Assembly (NCBI GenBank): GCA_023213395.1
Contig: CM041465.1
Location: forward strand, 210,497,741 to 210,561,740
DNA from: Cycas panzhihuaensis
Lineage: Eukaryota; Cycadophyta
Direction: 5' to 3'
Length of the DNA: 64,000 bases
Part shown: piece after piece, positions 1 to 9,901 of the stretch
How the letters are laid out: the number at the start of each line of letters is the position of its first letter
Numbering within the stretch: the first letter of the stretch is position 1
Program-made: the position numbers and the translations under genes
The notes under the pieces: generated by a model
Seen by the model: only the letters and a program-made list of their open reading frames with translations
The model's database searches: none
What the model was told of the DNA's origin: nothing

Positions 1-528
1 GAATTGCTAGTGGTGTTTGTATTAGAACTGTACCATCTCCTCATTCTAGTAGTGTATTAAATAACTTCTTTGTGAGATAATTTTTGTAGGCTGACTTGAG
101 TCTTTAATTCACCTTATTCTTGCTATTACTCATGCTCTTTGAACTTCCCTTCAACCTAGAGTTTTCCTTACTCCTCATTAGAATCCCTTTAGGGTCATAT
201 ACATTGGCTTTATTTGTCTCTAGGGTTGGTTCTACTACCATAGTGCCTCCTTCACTTTAAATAGTTCTTGGTGTTAATAATCTACTTCCTTCTAATGTTT
301 CGACAAACTTCTCCTTTGTTCCACCTCTTGGGGGTGTGCCCCTCTTATGCACCCATCCTAATTTACTTTCCTTGGCCCAACATATTGCCCTTTGATGACT
401 TGACTTTGAAGTCCCACTGCTTGAAGGCTTCTTAGATGGAGTTGGAAGGTCCCCTGGTTGTCGAGGTTTAGTTAAAAAATGCAATCACACTGACAACTAA
501 GGTCTTTTAATCTTTATGCATATGCTCT
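1..528. other. Unassigned flank of element A
   Basis: This is the sequence into which element A inserted, ending in the target copy GCTCT at 524-528. It holds one modest open frame on the minus strand (257-484, 75 codons, non-ATG start), rich in Lys, Arg, Pro and Gly, with no family I recognise. No LTR ends or polypurine tract were seen. It could be an older repeat or low-copy DNA. Confidence 0.4.
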
Positions 529-730
529 TGTTAACTTGTAATTAGGAGCCAAAAGGCTGATAAGAGAACTCAACAACTTTATTGAGAGGATGAATTTCTT
601 AAATACATGATTGCGTTGGTAACCATTATAACCTGGCGTGTAACCAACCTCTAATAATATGACACATGTCATTGTTACATGTATTAATTACATAATTAAT
701 GACTCCTTGATAAAACATTACCTCTTAACA
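529..730 (-). repeat. 3' LTR of element A
   Basis: 202 bp, TG...CA on the plus strand, matching 8086-8287. It ends in a GATAAAACATTA segment (709-720), which forms an inverted repeat with the sequence beside the polypurine tract (739-750). Confidence 0.95.
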
Positions 731-750
731 CCCTCTCTTAATGTTTTATC
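731..750 (-). promoter_or_regulatory. Polypurine tract box of element A
   Basis: Read on the minus strand, AAGAGAGGG abuts the 3' LTR, the usual plus-strand DNA primer. The 20-nt block CCCTCTCTTAATGTTTTATC is identical in elements E, F and J. Confidence 0.85.
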
Positions 751-2003
751 TCTTTCAAACCTATCTTGTCTCTCAAGGATTGAAAATTTTCTTTTCCCAA
801 TGATTTTGTTAACAGATCTGCAATTTATTCAGTGGTGGGACAATATTCAAATCTGATTTCTTTATTATGAACCTTTTCTCTTATAAAATGATGGTGGACT
901 TCAATGTGCTTGGTTCTGGCATGAAGAATAAGATTTTTAGTTAATTTGATGGCACTTTGATTGTCACAGGACATGGTTGTTGCTTTGTCTTGAGGTCGAT
1001 TCAAGTCGATCAGGAGCTACTGTAGCCAAACTGCTTCACAAGTCACGGTTACTGCTACTTTGTATTCGGCTTCAGTTGAAGAGAGTGCAATAGTTGATTG
1101 TTTTTTGCTGCACCATGAGATTGTAGTCGATCCTAGAAAGAAGCAATAGCCACCGGTTGACTTTCTTTGATCTTTATCACTTGCCCAATCTGAATCACAA
1201 TATCATATGAATTCTGTTGATTCAGTAGACTAAAGTCAATTCTATTGTTCCTCGCAAATATCTCAGTGTTCTCCAGGCTGCCTTCCAATGTTTTACTCTA
1301 GGTTCTTGCATCTACCTGGAGAGTATTCCGACAGAATAATATATGTCGGGTCTAGTGGTTGTAAGGTAGATCAAACTACCAACCAGTTGTCTATATAGAG
1401 CTGTTAGAATATAATGTTTAATGTGTATGTGGTTAAGTAAAAGTGGGTCCTAGGATTATTAGCCATAGTCCTAAGTCTTAGGGTCAAAGGGTCATTACAA
1501 TACTATGTAAAAAGATAGAAGCTTATTGGTCAAGTTAGTGGTGTAATGCTATTGGTCAGGACAAAGGTATTTGTCCCACATGCATTACTTGTGTTGTATA
1601 GTCTCCCACCTCTTGGTATATAAAGGTGGTTGAGGTAGTGTATAGAGACATCACATCATCAAGGCTCATATTGAGTCTTTGGTGTTTTGATATGTTAATG
1701 CATTATGATTATATTGTCTTAATCTCTGTTCATTGGTATTGATCTTATGATTGATGAATGTTCTCCATGTTAAAATCTTAACAAGAGTGACATCCACTAT
1801 TTGTTCCTTTTCACCTGGTGCCAAGTTGCAATTGATCTCTATGGGTGTAGCACATGGATTGCAGTCTATCATTCTGAATTTTTCTAGCAGATCCTTTATG
1901 TATTTACTTTATGAGATGGAAATGTATTCTTGCTGTTGATTTACTTCCAATCCCAAGTAATAGTTGAGAAGACCAAGATCTGTCATTTCGAATTCTTTTC
2001 TAA
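751..2003 (-). pseudogene. Copia RNase H region of element A (decayed, interrupted)
   Basis: Minus-strand codons in all three frames resemble the copia RNase H domain and the end of reverse transcriptase seen intact in element F (61605-62450). The frame is broken by stops and indels, and a solo LTR (1402-1783) is inserted in it. The product would have removed the RNA strand of the RNA:DNA hybrid during reverse transcription. It cannot be functional as it stands. Domain limits are approximate. Confidence 0.75.
1402..1783 (+). repeat. Solo LTR inside element A RNase H
   Basis: A 382-bp insert starting TGTTAGAAT and ending CTTAACA splits the RNase H region. It is flanked by AGAGC (1397-1401) and AGAGT (1784-1788), a 5-bp duplication with one change. 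A plus-strand TATA-like box (TATATAAAGG, near 1617) and the lack of any primer site, polypurine tract or gene fit a solo LTR. No other member of this family was noticed in the window. Confidence 0.8.
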
Positions 2004-2513
2004 CTATCCTTTTATTTCTATGATTGACTTGTCATCATTTCCTGTTAATATCATATCATCTACATAAACAACAATTATAGTAATTTGATCATCTTTTTTC
2101 TTTGTGTACAGACTAGAATCTGAACTACAGCGCTGAAAGCCATTATTACATAAATGTTGATCTAATTTGGCATACCAGGCATGAGGAGCTTGCTTCAGTC
2201 CATACAAGGCCTTTTCTAACTTGCACCCCAATTGTTCTTGTCCTTTCCTGACATAACCCTCGAGTTGTGTCATGTATACGTCTTCTTCAAGATCACCATT
2301 TAAGAATGCACTCTTCACATCTAGTTGGAAAATTTTCCAGTTGTATAATGCCGCAAGAGCTATCACGATTCTTACTGTATTCAACTTAGCCATGGGTGAG
2401 AAGGTCTCTTCAAAGTCGATTCCAGTTGTTTGGGTATATCCTTTAGCCAGCTGTTTGGGTATATCCTTTGGCAACAAGGCGAGCTTTATATTTTTCAATC
2501 TTTCCATCTGCAC
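2004..2513 (-). pseudogene. Copia reverse transcriptase, element A copy 1
   Basis: A 169-codon open frame carries hallmark copia motifs in order: the [13 protein letters not shown] block, the LYGLKQAP block and the YVDD catalytic motif near the C-terminal third. It would synthesise DNA from the element RNA inside virus-like particles. Upstream, a 25-bp tandem duplication (2425-2470) shifts the frame relative to the integrase linker. It is therefore a broken piece of a formerly continuous polyprotein; downstream RNase H is also broken. Confidence 0.9.
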
Positions 2514-3267
2514 CTTCTTTGATCTTATATACCCATCTACAATTGACTACAGGTTTGTCTGGAGGAAGTTCTACTAGTTCCCAGGTTTGCTTTTTGCCAA
2601 TTGAATTCATTTTAGCGTTCATTGTTGCCTTCCATTGCGATTGACCTTGGGTTTCTTGAAATGATTCGGGTTCAACCTTGCTAAGCAGAGCCTTTGGTCT
2701 CTGACCTCTTATTTTGTGATCAAATATCTTTCCCCCTTCTTCAATGGTCTTAATGAACCATTTGGGAAGTTTCTTTTCACCTTTTAAGCTATCTCTTATT
2801 TCCATAGGTTCCACATGAGATTCTACCTCATGTGTTGTATTTCCTTCTTCACCTGAATCTTCGTAAGATGAGCAAGACGGGATTTCTTTAGTGGTGATGT
2901 CTGAGACTTCTTCTGTGAAGATTTTTTTATTTGAATTGTCTATTTCTCCTTCAATTATTCTGATTTGTGATTGGGAATTCAAACTTCCTTCATCAAAGAC
3001 TACATCTCTACTAACATATATTTTATTTGTTTTTGGATCAATGCATTTATAAGCTTTTGAATTTTTGTTATATCCTATCATAATGCATTCTATGCTTTTT
3101 GCATCAATTTTTGATCTTCTTTTGTCTGGTATGTGCACATAAGCTTGGCTACCAAACACTTTGAGAGAACTGACATTAAGATTCCTACCTGTCCATGCTT
3201 CCTCCGGTGTGATGTTTTCCAATACTTTAGTTGGACTTCTATTTACAAGATAGCAGGTTGTGTTCAT
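2443..3267 (-). pseudogene. Copia integrase C-terminus and linker to reverse transcriptase, copy 1
   Basis: A 274-codon frame opens inside the integrase core end (NRSPTKVL, then ITPEEAW) and passes through the conserved KVFG and VGYN-like C-terminal blocks. It continues through an acidic linker to the first reverse transcriptase block (CRWVYKIK and YKARLVAKG). It then runs into the 25-bp duplication and stops. Just upstream the expected Trp codon of the YWAEA-type motif is TAA, so the frame is not continuous with the integrase core. Confidence 0.88.
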
Positions 3268-4005
3268 AACTTCTGCTTAATATGACTTTGGAACCTATGT
3301 TTCATGTACCATGCTATGAGCCATTTCCATGAGAGTTCTATTTTTTCTTTCAGCGACCTCGTTGGACTGTGGAGTGTAGGGTGTGGTAACTTGTCTTCGA
3401 ATTCCATTCTTCTTGCAATACGTTAGGAACTCACTGGAGATATATTCTGCTCCTCCATCTGATCTGATACACTTTATTTTGGAATCTGATTCAAGTTTTA
3501 CTTCTGCTTTAAATTCTTTAAAGATTTCAAAGACCTCTAATTTATTGTGGAGAAAATATACCTAGATTTTTTTGGTGAAATCATCAATGAAAGTTAAGAA
3601 GTACCTATAACCATTTATTGAAAGTGGTGTAAGTGATCCACAAAGATTTGTATGAATCAGCTCCAATTTGTTTTGTGATCTCCACTTACTTTCTTTGAAG
3701 GGTAATCTGTGATTTTTTCCAAATTGGCATCCTTTACATACAAAATTTTCTGAAGAAATGTTAGGCAATCCATGCACCATATCATATTTTTTCATTTTCT
3801 TTAAAGTTTCTACTGGAAGATGCCCGTACTTCAAATGCCACATTTTATTATCAAGATTCACAGCAGTACAAGCTTTAGGATCTGGATTGGGTATGACAGG
3901 ATCTAAAACTAATTTATACAAATCATTACTCTTAATGCCCTTGGCAATTGTTTCCCCATTATTTTTTATGTCCATTATCAGACAGAGGCCATGTTCATCA
4001 AACAT
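3268..4005 (-). pseudogene. Copia GAG-pre-integrase zinc finger and integrase core, copy 1
   Basis: The frame 3562-4005 holds the HHCC zinc finger (WHLKYGHLP followed by CKGCQFGK) and the start of the integrase core (LIHTNLCG, FIDDF). The first catalytic Asp of the core is replaced, reading HTN where related elements read HTD or HSD. The rest of the core (3268-3561) continues in a broken frame: a Trp codon has become TAG near 3560. It would have inserted the DNA copy into the chromosome. Confidence 0.85.
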
Positions 4006-4008
4006 GGT

Positions 4009-4555
4009 TTATAGCCCCTTTTTGCTAAGTTGTGAGATAGACAAAAGGTTCATTTTGAGGTCAGGGACCAACAAAACATTTCCAATTTTCTTTACACTAC
4101 CGTGTACATAAACAGAAACAATATCCACTCCCTTAACTTCTAGTGGGTATTTATCACCTAATTCTATTGATTTTTTGATGTCACAGGGTTTCAAGCTTTC
4201 AAACCAGTTTTGACGATTTGTCATATGTCATGAAGCTCCAGAGTCGATGAACCAGGTATCAGTTTCCTTTAATCCTGTTGACAAGGCAACTACAAATGTT
4301 GTCTCTTCTTCATCTTCTTCAGTCTATTCTTTGTTGTAGTTGCCCACTGGTCTTTTCCCTCTCTAAATGTCTGCTCTTCCCTGAGGACATTGATAGGGAT
4401 AATGTCCTGTCTGTCCACAATGATAACATACATCGAATGCTCTATAGGTATTGGTGAAGGGTTCAGATCTACCACAGTTAAAACATATCTTGGAATCACA
4501 ACTTCGTCCGCGTCCTCTGTTGTTCAAATATCGACCATGAGCAAAACTCCTAGAA
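4009..4555 (-). pseudogene. Copia protease and gag zinc knuckles, copy 1
   Basis: The aspartic protease active site DSGAS is directly followed by TGA (minus strand, 4228-4230). The downstream half stays open to 4009. Upstream (about 4290-4555) lie two zinc knuckles: the second is intact (CYHCGQTGHYPYQC), while the first has lost its His/Cys spacing. In this copy the gag part ends abruptly at the duplication junction. Confidence 0.85.
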
Positions 4556-4770
4556 TTTAAGAATGCACTCTTCACATCTAGTTGGAAAATTTTCCAGTTG
4601 TATAATGCTGCAAGAGCTATCACGGTTCTTACTGTATTCAACTTAGCCATGGGTGAGAAGGTCTCTTCAAAGTCGATTCCAGTTGTTTGGGTATATCCTT
4701 TAGCCAGCTGTTTGGGTATATCCTTTGGCAACAAGGCGAGCTTTATATTTTTCAATCTTTCCATCTGCAC
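4556..4770 (-). pseudogene. Truncated reverse transcriptase, element A copy 2
   Basis: The N-terminal reverse transcriptase block of copy 2 runs through TTGIDFEETFSP and [10 protein letters not shown]. It is then fused at the duplication junction to gag zinc-knuckle sequence of copy 1, giving a chimeric 135-codon open frame (4363-4770). It lacks the palm and YVDD. Confidence 0.9.
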
Positions 4771-5524
4771 CTTCTTTGATCTTATATACCCATCTACAAT
4801 TGACTACAGGTTTGTCTGGAGGAAGTTCTACTAGTTCCCAGGTTTGCTTTTTGCCAATTGAATTCATTTCAGTGTTCTTTGTTGCCTTCCATTGCGATTG
4901 ACCTTGGGTTTCTTGAAATGATTGGGGTTCAACCTTCCTAAGTAGAGCTTTTGGTCTTTGACCTCTTATTTTGTGATCAAATATCTTTCCCCCTTCTTCA
5001 ATGGTCTTAATGAACCATTTGGGAAGTTTCTTTTCACCTTTTAAGCTATCTCTTATTTCCATAGGTTCCAAATGAGATTCTACCTCATGTGTTGTATTTC
5101 CTTCTTCACCTGAATCTTCGTAAGATGAGCAAGACGGGATTTCTTTAGTGGTGATGTCTGAGACTTCTTCTGTGAAGATTTTTTTATTTGAATTGTTTAT
5201 TTCTCCTTCAATTATTCTGATTTGTGATTGGGAATTCAAACTTCCTTCATCAAAGACTACATCTCTACTAACATATATTTTATTTGTTTTTGGATCAATG
5301 CATTTATAAGCTTTTGAATTTTTGTTATATCTTATCATAATGCATTCTATGCTTTTTGCATCAATTTTTGATCTTCTTTTGTCTGGTATGTGCACATAAG
5401 CTTGGCTACCAAACACTTTGAGAGAACTGACATTAAGTTTCCTACCTGTCCATGCTTCCTCCGGTGTGATGTTTTCCAATACTTTAGTTGGACTTCTATT
5501 TACAAGATAGCAGGTTGTGTTCAT
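4700..5524 (-). pseudogene. Copia integrase C-terminus and linker, copy 2
   Basis: Near-identical duplicate of the 2443-3267 frame (274 codons), differing at a handful of residues, with the same start and end context and the same preceding TAA. Its preservation as an open frame of the same length indicates a duplication younger than most of the decay in the element. Confidence 0.88.
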
Positions 5525-6271
5525 GACTTCTGCTTAATATGACTTTGGAACCTATGTTTCATGTACCATGCTATGAGCCATTTCCATGAGAGTTCTATTT
5601 TTTCTTTCAGCGACCTCGTTGGACTGTGGAGTGTAGGGTGTGGTAACTTGTCTTCGAATTCCATTCTTCTTGCAATACGTTAGGAACTCACTGGAGATAT
5701 ATTCTGCTCCTCCATCTGATCTGATACACTTTATTTTGGAATCTGATTCAAGTTTTACTTCTGCTTTAAATTCTTTAAAGATCTCAAAGACCTCTAATTT
5801 ATTGTGGAGAAAATATACCTAGACTTTTTTGGTGAAATCATCAATGAAAGTTAAGAAGTACCTATAACCATTTATTGAAAGTGGTGTAAGTGGTCCACAA
5901 AGATTTGTATGAATCAGCTCCAATTTGTTTTGTGATCTCCACTTACTTTCTTTGAAGGGTAATCTGTGATTTTTTCCAAATTGGCATCCTTTACATACAA
6001 AATTTTCTGAAGAAATGTTAGGCAATCCATGCACCATATCATATTTTTTCATTTTCTTTAAAGTTTCTACTGGAAGATGCCCGTACTTCAAATGCCACAT
6101 TTTATTATCAAGATTCACAACATTCACAGCAGTACAAGCTTTAGGATCTGGATTGGGTATTATAGGATCTAAAACTAATTTATACAAATCATTACTCCTA
6201 ATGCCCTTAGCAATTGTTTCCCCATTATTTTTTATGTCCATTATCAGACAGAGGCCATGTTCATCAAACAT
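5525..6271 (-). pseudogene. Copia GAG-pre-integrase and integrase core, copy 2
   Basis: Duplicate of 3268-4005. The open part (5819-6271) has the zinc finger and first integrase motifs. It carries three extra codons from the 9-bp insertion, and it reads HTN at the first catalytic position, like copy 1. The core beyond 5819 is interrupted by the same TAG. Confidence 0.85.
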
Positions 6272-6274
6272 GGT

Positions 6275-6822
6275 TTATAGCCCCTTTTTGCTAAGTTGTG
6301 AGATAGACAAAAGGTTCATTTTGAGGTCAGGGACCAACAAAACATTTCCAATTTTCTTTACACTACCGTGTACATAAACAGAAACAGTACCCACTCCCTT
6401 AACTTCTAGTGGGTATTTATCACCTAATTCTACTGATTTTTTGATGTCACAGGGTTTCAAGCTTTCAAACCAGTTTTGACGATTTGTCATATGTCATGAA
6501 GCTCCAGAGTCGATGAACCAGGTATCAGTTTCCTTTAATCCTGCTGACAAGGCAACTACAAATGTTGTCTCTTCTTCATCTTCTTCAGTCTATTCTTTGT
6601 TGTAGTTGGCCACAGGTCTTTTCCCTCTCTGAATGTCTGCTCTTCCCTGAGGACATTGATAGGGATAATGTCCTGTCTGTCCACAATGATAACATACATC
6701 GAATGCTCTATAGGTATTGGTGAAGGGTTCAGATCTACCACAGTTAAAACATATCTTGGAATCACAACTTCGTCCGCGTCCTCTGTTGTTCAAATATCGA
6801 CCATGAGCAAAACTCCTAGAAT
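6275..6822 (-). pseudogene. Copia protease and gag zinc knuckles, copy 2
   Basis: Duplicate of 4009-4555, here joined to the rest of gag on its right. The protease motif DSGAS is followed by TGA at 6494-6496, as in copy 1 and at the same place in element E (58104-58106). The second zinc knuckle is intact (CX2CX4HX4C); the first is degenerate. Confidence 0.85.
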
Positions 6823-7461
6823 CTAGAGTTCGTCCCCTTCCACGTGTCTGACTTCATCCTCGTGGTCCCAAATTTAATCTGGAAGCAAATGCATCTTCCA
6901 GCTCAGTATTCTAGTCAACTCGTCAAGGGTCATTGTATCAATCTGATTATTGTTTGTAATAGTGTTGATGGTTACATCAAAAGTCTTTGGTAATTTACTG
7001 GCTATCATCTAGACAAGTTCAGGTTCGGACAAAACTTCTCCAGCACTCAAAAGTCCATTTCTGAATGAAGTGACTTTGTGTATGAATTCAGTCACTATTT
7101 CATGCTCTCTCATGTGCAACTTATACAATTCTTCTTTCAAAGTGAATATCTGGGCTTTATTTTTCTGACCAAACAAATTTTTAAAGCATTTCCAAATACT
7201 TGATGTAGAGGTCAATTTTTCCACATATGCCAATAGAGAGTCAGATATTGACAGCTTAAGAATGATGACACCTGCATTATCCCTCTCTAACCAACTAGGT
7301 AAAGTAGCACTAGCATCATCAGGCTTAGTTTCAACTCCAAGGGCAATATTCCAAGCATTGCGAGCCCTAAGCAAGGTTTCGATCTTTATTTTCCAGATAT
7401 GATAGTTACTTTCAATAAGTTTATCTTGTTCAGAGAGGCCAAAAGGTGGAGCAACCATCAT
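6823..7461 (-). pseudogene. Copia gag (capsid) of element A
   Basis: Gag starts at an ATG at 7461 or 7458, followed by the typical copia start region with YHIWKIKIETLL. This is the capsid protein that packages element RNA. The frame stays open to 7009, where a CAG-type codon has become TAG after EPELV. The C-terminal part of the capsid domain (6823-7008) continues out of frame to the zinc knuckles in 6556-6822. Compared with the 283-codon gag of element E, about one third is lost from the frame. Confidence 0.88.
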
Positions 7462-8070
7462 TAATGAAAAGAGAGAGAGCTGGAATGGGTTGACCGTATA
7501 ATTGTACGGATTTCTGTACAAAACCCTAAGCGTGCGGACCACAACAAAATGTACCTCAAAAGAGAGGTTTCTTCGCCGCCTATCTAGATCTGAAGTCAAT
7601 TTTATAAGATCGTTTTTCAAATGGCAGAAAAACGCCTCAAAAAGATACACGGGCAGCCAAAGTTTTAGTTCGATTTGGCAAATATCTAGCAAAATACTCA
7701 ATGAAATCACATGAAAATGATTTGAATCATTTAGTAACAGTCATTCGAAGAATTTAGGACCGTTATTACCTGGATTCAGGCTCGATTTCGAAGAGTTTTG
7801 AATTTTTCTCCTTCAATCCCACGCAAATTGGTCTATGGCCGATTTGTCCCCTGAGATGACTTCAAATGTCTTCGACGCAGAAGAGAGAAGTGATGAGCAT
7901 CCCCCAATCTATCTGCCCACCATGTTTTATCTCAATTCGATGACTTGGAAAACATGACATCCGTATGATTCTGTATATGGAGAGCCTTCCAGACTTGTCT
8001 CCCTTCTTAAACCCTTGACTAGTCTTCAGGAATCAGAACTTCTTCTTTCAGATGAGTAGTTATACCTGAG
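7462..8070 (-). other. 5' untranslated leader of element A
   Basis: This holds the stretch between primer site and gag. It has no convincing gene. GTACGG-type motifs occur near both ends (7495-7525 and about 7960-7985), as in elements E and J. Confidence 0.7.
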
Positions 8071-8085
8071 CCTGCTCTGATATCA
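8071..8085 (-). promoter_or_regulatory. Primer binding site of element A
   Basis: Minus strand TGATATCAGAGCAGG, directly beside the 5' LTR. It matches the plant initiator-tRNA-Met site TGGTATCAGAGC with one change. Confidence 0.9.
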
Positions 8086-8287
8086 TGTTAACTTGTGATT
8101 AGGAGACAGAAGGCTGATAAGAGAACTCAACAACTTTATTGAGAGGATGAATTTCTTAAATACATGATTGGGTTGGTAATCGTTATAACTCGGTGTGTAA
8201 CCAACCTCTAATAATATGACACATGTCATTGTTACATGTATTAATTACATAATTAATAACTCCTTGATAAAACATTACCTCTTAATA
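8086..8287 (-). repeat. 5' LTR of element A
   Basis: 202 bp, about 94% identical to 529-730. Target copy GCTCT follows at 8288-8292. Confidence 0.95.
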
Positions 8288-8443
8288 GCTCTCACCAATC
8301 CTCGAGTTTTCCTCTATACTAGAGTTTTAGCAACAAAACCAATGTTGACAGATACTCGGCACACTAGTGTCCCCAAACCACCCATTAATGAATTGGACTT
8401 TTGACCTTTTCATGTAGGCATTACTCCTTAGATGCCGGTTGCA

Positions 8444-9058
8444 TGTTAGGGCAATCTTACAATATATGCAACATTACATAACACTTACAATATACGCAAC
8501 CAATCATCAAGAGCACACATTATATAAAATATTCTTTCATAACTCATTATTTCATTAATCAACACTTGAGTACAATGCTTTACTCTCATCCTAGAGAGAA
8601 TAACTTATGATCAAATGACTCAGCTCTCAACCTTGAACAAATGGTAGAAATGACCTATTTATACACTTTTCTCATAGCCAAACACCCAAAAGGTGTAACT
8701 TTACAACATATCCTTTGCCTTTTCATGACAACTCCCTAATTACACTTAATAATTATGTCATTTTGTATGTTTGTATGATCGTACGATCATCATCATTTGT
8801 ATTGACACAAAGTCATTCCATCCTAAGAATTCATTACTCCTCAAAACCATTTGATGTTCCTATGAGTTGTTCATCATTCCCTAGTGCATGGAGAATCATT
8901 CACCGAGAACTAAAATGTTGATTTGCAACCACTCCAATCATTCTAGAACCATTTCCAACCATTCTACTATGCATTTTTCTTGTTTCAACTATTGGAGCCA
9001 TTCCTAGAACTGTTACCAACCATTCTCAACTATCCAAATGCCAAATCTTCTACTAACA
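8444..9058 (-). repeat. Probable orphan LTR
   Basis: About 615 bp starting TGTTAGGGC and ending TACTAACA on the plus strand, so both ends fit TG...CA. A TATA-like box (TATAAATAGG on the minus strand, 8653-8663) suggests minus orientation. No matching target duplication was found, and the sequence abuts the truncated gag of element B. It may be a solo LTR or the end of a deleted element. The 156 bp on its left (8288-8443) show nothing recognisable. Confidence 0.4.
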
Positions 9059-9060
9059 AA

Positions 9061-9721
9061 AACCAACTTTTTACAATGCGTGAATCAATACTTGCTAAAG
9101 ACCTTGTCATTGCCACTTTAAAAAATTTTCCTAAATACTACAAAATTTTTTTTACCAATCTAACCATGGTAGATAGACTTGTCACCATAACTTTTAATTT
9201 ATGCCATGAAAAATGATCAAAAGGAATGGAGATAGTGAATCTTCGAGGGCATACACAACCAAGTTTGAAGGAATAAAGCCCTTTATATCATGCCCAAATT
9301 ACCAAAAGTAGAATGAGGAATGCAAGCCTCAAATTGATAGAGAATTCTCTAAGGGGCCTACAACACCTAATTGTTTTTACTATGGGAAACCTAGCCACAT
9401 GCAAAAGGACTGTAAAAAGAAGAAGTTTGACATGATGAAAAAGAAGCCAAGTGGAGGACGAGGACATGAGGACGATATGACCATGGTCATGTTTGTCACT
9501 ATGCATCTAAGAATGAACATTTGTTTGTAGCTACATATCAATCCAAACATAACATAGACAACACTAGGATTGTTGACTTAGGTGCAACTCACCACATAAC
9601 TAGAAAGGAAGAGTGGCTAGAAGATATAAAACAAGCTAAGGGTGAGACAATTACTTTTGGAAACAATCACACTTTATTAGTGAAGAGAATTGGCAAAGCA
9701 TTAATAATCATGCTTAGTTAG
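9061..9721 (+). pseudogene. Copia gag C-part and protease of element B
   Basis: Gag begins abruptly at 9061 in the capsid domain, aligning with the segment around NELTTLG of element K. The zinc knuckle near 9376-9420 has its second Cys replaced by Tyr. The protease region (9521-9721) reads DLGATHHIT where active relatives read DSGASxHMT, followed by a recognisable TFGNNHTLLV block. Frameshifts separate the pieces. Not functional. Confidence 0.8.
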
Positions 9722-9901
9722 AAAATAACCCCTTATTGGAATTGTCTTGTTGGTGCTGGGGGTAGCAATCAATTTACTCTTAATTAGTCAAATTGAAGAC
9801 CAAAACATGAGTGTCTTTTCTAAAATTAAAAGTGCCTCATAAGAAACTAGAGGAACCAAGTTATTGTTGTTGCAAAGATAGATGATGGCCTTTACAAATT
9901 A

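Larger units (their letters stand above)
2298..4556 (-). repeat. Tandem duplication in element A, copy 1
   Basis: This block (about 2.26 kb) and the next (4556-6822) are near-identical head-to-tail copies that run from the reverse transcriptase fingers back through integrase and protease to the gag zinc knuckles. They differ by scattered substitutions and by a 9-bp insertion in copy 2 near 6117-6128. The two breakpoints share only the dinucleotide AT, so microhomology-mediated duplication is likely. Confidence 0.9.
4556..6822 (-). repeat. Tandem duplication in element A, copy 2
   Basis: Second copy of the 2298-4556 block. The junction at 4551-4560 joins gag zinc-knuckle sequence directly to reverse transcriptase sequence. 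Both copies carry the same 25-bp frameshifting mini-duplication in reverse transcriptase (2425-2470 and its counterpart near 4680-4730) and the same stop after the protease motif, so those lesions came first. Confidence 0.9.
529..8287 (-). mobile_element. Ty1/copia LTR retrotransposon A, complete ends, decayed coding
   Basis: Two 202-bp LTRs (529-730 and 8086-8287) bound the element. The left one starts TGTTAAC and ends TTAACA; the right one ends TTAATA. It is flanked by the 5-bp duplication GCTCT (524-528, 8288-8292). The primer site lies beside the right LTR and the polypurine tract beside the left, so it reads on the minus strand. The domain order read that way (gag, protease, integrase, reverse transcriptase, RNase H) is Ty1/copia. 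The LTRs differ at roughly a dozen positions (about 6%), so the insertion is moderately old. The interior is enlarged by a 2.26-kb tandem duplication and by a solo LTR of another family. Confidence 0.95.

Noticed and set aside
257-484. Minus-strand 75-codon frame in the left flank
   Set aside because: Non-ATG start and no recognised family; kept only as a note on the flank.
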